Below, piece after piece: positions 14,177-15,671 of a stretch of DNA of 15,671 nucleotides. Under the pieces are notes generated by a model. The model was not told the DNA's origin. It did no database searches and saw nothing but the letters and a program-made list of their open reading frames with translations. The translations under genes and the position numbers were made by a program. The number at the start of each line of letters is the position of its first letter. The stretch's first letter is position 1. This DNA comes from an uncultured Verrucomicrobiota bacterium (lineage in GTDB: Bacteria; Verrucomicrobiota; Kiritimatiellia; RFP12; UBA1067). The stretch is from contig CAMOIK010000030.1 of NCBI GenBank assembly GCA_946615875.1, positions 1 to 15,671 on the forward strand, in the 5' to 3' direction.

Positions 14177-14905
14177 TCATTCTCTGTACAGCATGCGGCC
14201 GCACATCGTGCACGCCACGCGCCGCATGGGCTTGCCCTGCGCCGCCAGCTTCGCGTTCGCATCCACCAGCTGGGAGACGCTGGGCGGCTGCACCAGGTGG
14301 CAGCCGTCGCACACGCCGTCGTGCGTCAGCGGCACGATCACCGGCCAGCGCTTGGTCCGCAGCCGCTCGTAGTAGAGCCGCGCCTGCGGATCGCCCACCG
14401 CCGCCACCTTCTCGGCGCGCTCCTTCATGGCCTCGTCAAGAGCGCCCTTCACCTCCGAGAGACGCGCGTCAAGCTCTTCGCACACCACGTCCACGGAGCC
14501 CTTGAGCGCGTCGAACTTCGCCTGAGCCTCCGCAAGCCGCGTCTGCGCCGACGGCTCGTATTCGCTCGACGCCGCCCAGTTCTGCTCGGTAGTCTCCAGA
14601 TCATGCGACACGAGATCGATCTGGATTGAATATTGGGCGTATTCGCGGTTGCTGGTGAGGGCCGCCTGCGCGGTCTTGAGCTGCTGGATTTTTTCGCGGA
14701 GGGCTTCGGCATCGGCCTCGTAGCCCTTGACCCGGTCGTTCACCTGCTTCAGATTGACCTTGGCGGCTTCCAGATCCGCGCTCACGCCGGAGAGTCGAGC
14801 CGTCTCCAAAGCCTTACGGCGCGGCAAGTCCTTGAGCTCGTGCTCCAATTCCCTGATGCGCCCGTCAACCTCCTGCAACTCGATCAACTGCTCGACAACG
14901 GTCAC
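14177..14905 (-). CDS. Coiled-coil C4 zinc-ribbon protein (zf-RING_7/CT398 type)
   Basis: A 242-residue protein of the DUF164 / C4-type zinc-ribbon family. Residues about 1-170 are charged and heptad-like, predicted as a long antiparallel coiled coil (IRELEHELKDLPRRKALET, then ALTSNREYAQY, the family's conserved turn). The C-terminal zinc ribbon has C199-x2-C202 and C232-x2-C235 and ends CTMCGRMLYRE, the usual family ending. Molecular function is unsettled: chlamydial CT398 (CdsZ) binds sigma-54 and secretion components, while other members are uncharacterised. The start is GTG at 14905, with AAGGA about 10 bases upstream right after the CCA end of tRNA-His. There are 16 bases to the tRNA on one side and 12 to rnpB on the other. 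Initiation on this mRNA probably depends on tRNA 3' processing leaving a very short leader. Confidence 0.9.
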   Translation of the reverse strand: MTVVEQLIELQEVDGRIRELEHELKDLPRRKALETARLSGVSADLEAAKVNLKQVNDRVKGYEADAEALREKIQQLKTAQAALTSNREYAQYSIQIDLVSHDLETTEQNWAASSEYEPSAQTRLAEAQAKFDALKGSVDVVCEELDARLSEVKGALDEAMKERAEKVAAVGDPQARLYYERLRTKRWPVIVPLTHDGVCDGCHLVQPPSVSQLVDANAKLAAQGKPMRRVACTMCGRMLYRE

Positions 14906-14921
14906 TTGTTATATTCCTTTC

Positions 14922-14999
14922 TGGGGCAGGAGACGGGACTCGAACCCGCAACCCACAGAATCACAATCTGTTGATCTAACCAATTGATCTACTCCCGCC
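14922..14999 (-). tRNA. tRNA-His (anticodon GTG)
   Basis: The minus strand folds as a full cloverleaf of 78 bases: a leading G (-1) opposite C73, as expected for tRNA-His; acceptor GCGGGAG with CTCCTGC; D stem GATC/GATC; anticodon stem ACAGA/TCTGT around TTGTGAT (anticodon GTG); T arm GCGGG-TTCGAGT-CCCGT; encoded CCA at 14924-14922. It lies 11 bases downstream of tRNA-Thr. Confidence 0.97.
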
Positions 15000-15010
15000 A
15001 TCTTCCCGCG

Positions 15011-15086
15011 TGGAGCCAGGTAAGGGACTCGAACCCCCGACCTGCTCATTACGAATGAGCCGCACTACCAACTGTGCTAACCTGGC
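15011..15086 (-). tRNA. tRNA-Thr (anticodon CGT)
   Basis: The minus strand gives a 76-base cloverleaf: acceptor GCCAGGT with ACCTGGC; D stem GCAC/GTGC; anticodon stem GCTCA/TGAGC around TTCGTAA (anticodon CGT, reading ACG); T arm with two G-U pairs, GGGGG-TTCGAGT-CCCTT; discriminator T and encoded CCA at 15013-15011. It is the first gene after the promoter at 15104-15133. Confidence 0.97.
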
Positions 15087-15098
15087 TTAGGTCACGAG

Positions 15099-15133
15099 CG
15101 CATATTATACCATATTAGCCGTTTCGGGCGCAA
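15099..15133 (-). promoter_or_regulatory. Promoter of the tRNA-Thr/tRNA-His/zinc-ribbon/rnpB string
   Basis: The minus strand has TGG followed by a perfect TATAAT (15109-15104), an extended -10. A weak -35 candidate TTGCGC (15133-15128) lies 18 bases upstream. Transcription would start near 15097, about 11 bases before tRNA-Thr. The core AATATGGTATAATATGCG is almost identical to those at 15615-15632 and 11838-11855. The rest of the gap between 15134 and 15290 has GC-rich inverted repeats but no terminator with a U tract. Confidence 0.75.
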
Positions 15134-15290
15134 GGGGGTATTTTCACTTTTCGGTTAGCCGCAGGGGTTTGGGTGCGTTTCCTTGTTTGCCGCGCGGCTG
15201 AAATCGTGCCTCATAGTCTATCGGCAAGTCTGCGGCGCGATCTTGGCCGCTTGTTTCTCTCTACATTCCGGAACTCGCCATCTTGATTTG

Positions 15291-15587
15291 TCACGTCGGG
15301 TCGCCGACGAGCTTGAACTCCGACGGCTGGAAATCCGTGAAGCGCCCCTTCGCCGCAGAAAAGTCGAGGCACGCAATTTCCTCGCGCAATTGGCGCATCG
15401 ACTCTTCAAGCGGAACAAATTTTTCTTCGCCCGCCGCAGCACGGCGACGCCGCTCGGGCAAAACATCGCCATGCCACGCCGGAGGTTCCGGCTCTGCCGT
15501 TGCGGACATCGCCGCCCACAGATATTCCATAGTCTCGACCCTCTCGGCAGGCGACATCCTATCTATCGCTTCCATTACTGCTGGCAT
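15291..15587 (-). CDS. Addiction-module antitoxin-like protein (PF09720-type), orphan
   Basis: A 98-residue acidic protein. Residues about 8-28 (IDRMSPAERVETMEYLWAAM) match the start of the putative addiction-module component family (Unstab_antitox, TIGR02574), and LPERRRRAAAGEE with EESMRQLREE (43-70) matches its second half. Family members are about 70-80 residues; here about 25 extra residues (IACLDFSAAKG onwards) follow. In typical loci a RelE/ParE-like toxin gene starts within a few bases downstream. Here the next 200 bases hold no recognisable toxin in any frame, so this is an orphan, a remnant, or an unrelated regulator. AAGGAGA 6 bases upstream fixes the ATG at 15587, and a good promoter lies 33 bases before it, so the gene looks expressed. 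Family assignment is moderate because it rests on short motifs. Confidence 0.6.
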   Translation of the reverse strand: MPAVMEAIDRMSPAERVETMEYLWAAMSATAEPEPPAWHGDVLPERRRRAAAGEEKFVPLEESMRQLREEIACLDFSAAKGRFTDFQPSEFKLVGDPT

Positions 15588-15614
15588 GGTTTTCTCCTTC
15601 CCACTCGCTTGCGA

Positions 15615-15632
15615 CGCATATTATACCAAATT
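15615..15632 (-). promoter_or_regulatory. Extended -10 promoter of the antitoxin-like gene
   Basis: The minus strand reads AATTTGGTATAATATGCG, with TGG before a perfect TATAAT (15625-15620). It has no convincing -35 box in the bases upstream to the window edge. Transcription would start near 15613, leaving a leader of about 25 bases that contains the AAGGAGA ribosome-binding site. The core matches the tRNA promoter at 15099-15116 in 16 of 18 positions or better. Confidence 0.7.
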
Positions 15633-15671
15633 ATCACGCATTCCTGGAGTTTACCCATTTTTTGAGCGTGG

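Noticed and set aside
13780..14629. Overlapping plus-strand open frames of about 230-240 residues over the rnpB region
   Set aside because: They cover the antisense of RNase P RNA and of the zinc-ribbon gene and show no protein-family features.
14922..15086. tRNA genes as an integration site for a mobile element
   Set aside because: No integrase, no direct repeat of a tRNA 3' end and no phage-like gene was seen in the window.
15181..15290. Inverted repeats such as GCGGC/GCCGC and GCCGCGCGGC as a terminator after the antitoxin-like gene
   Set aside because: The stems are short and no run of T follows on the minus strand, so an intrinsic terminator cannot be supported.

Overview
The window is about 15.7 kb of GC-rich bacterial DNA, and every convincing gene lies on the minus strand, so transcription runs from high to low coordinates. 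A very large secreted protein built of InlB/Flg_new-type repeats, with a C-terminal domain style I associate with Kiritimatiellia-like Verrucomicrobiota, suggests an uncultured gut or rumen member of the PVC group. This is an inference from protein style; no 16S rRNA gene is present.

Right-hand part (15671 to 13776): a small gene of the addiction-module antitoxin-like family (15291-15587) has its own extended -10 promoter but no recognisable toxin next to it. A second promoter with an almost identical core then drives a compact string of tRNA-Thr(CGT), tRNA-His(GTG), a coiled-coil C4 zinc-ribbon protein and the RNase P RNA gene rnpB. The gaps are only 11, 16 and 12 bases. The string therefore looks like one transcript that carries both RNase P RNA and two of its tRNA substrates.

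Middle (13775 to 13578): about 200 bases without a gene hold two adjacent tandem-repeat arrays. One has four imperfect 23-bp units with a TATATA core. The other has seven G-rich 7-bp units that run right up to the start codon of the next gene.

Left-hand part (13577 to 35): eight genes are packed head to tail. They are a WbaP-type polyprenyl-phosphate sugar-phosphate transferase, dephospho-CoA kinase (coaE), transcription terminator Rho with a long disordered N-terminal extension, a 1750-residue InlB-repeat surface protein, UvrA, a stand-alone phosphopantothenoylcysteine decarboxylase (CoaC without CoaB), a DPM1-like polyprenol-phosphate mannosyltransferase and a histidine-phosphatase-superfamily protein. 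Four junctions are 4-base ATGA overlaps and the others are gaps of 1 to 23 bases. This looks like a single operon joining cell-envelope glycan synthesis (WbaP, DPM1-like), coenzyme A synthesis (CoaC, CoaE) and nucleic-acid maintenance (Rho, UvrA), with a giant secreted protein embedded in it. A third copy of the promoter-like motif lies inside coaE and could give rho and the genes after it a separate promoter.

No insertion sequence, phage gene, CRISPR array or clear intrinsic terminator was found. The points most worth following are the giant repeat protein inside a housekeeping operon, the shared 18-base promoter-like motif, the tRNA/zinc-ribbon/rnpB transcript, and the paired tandem arrays in front of the WbaP gene.
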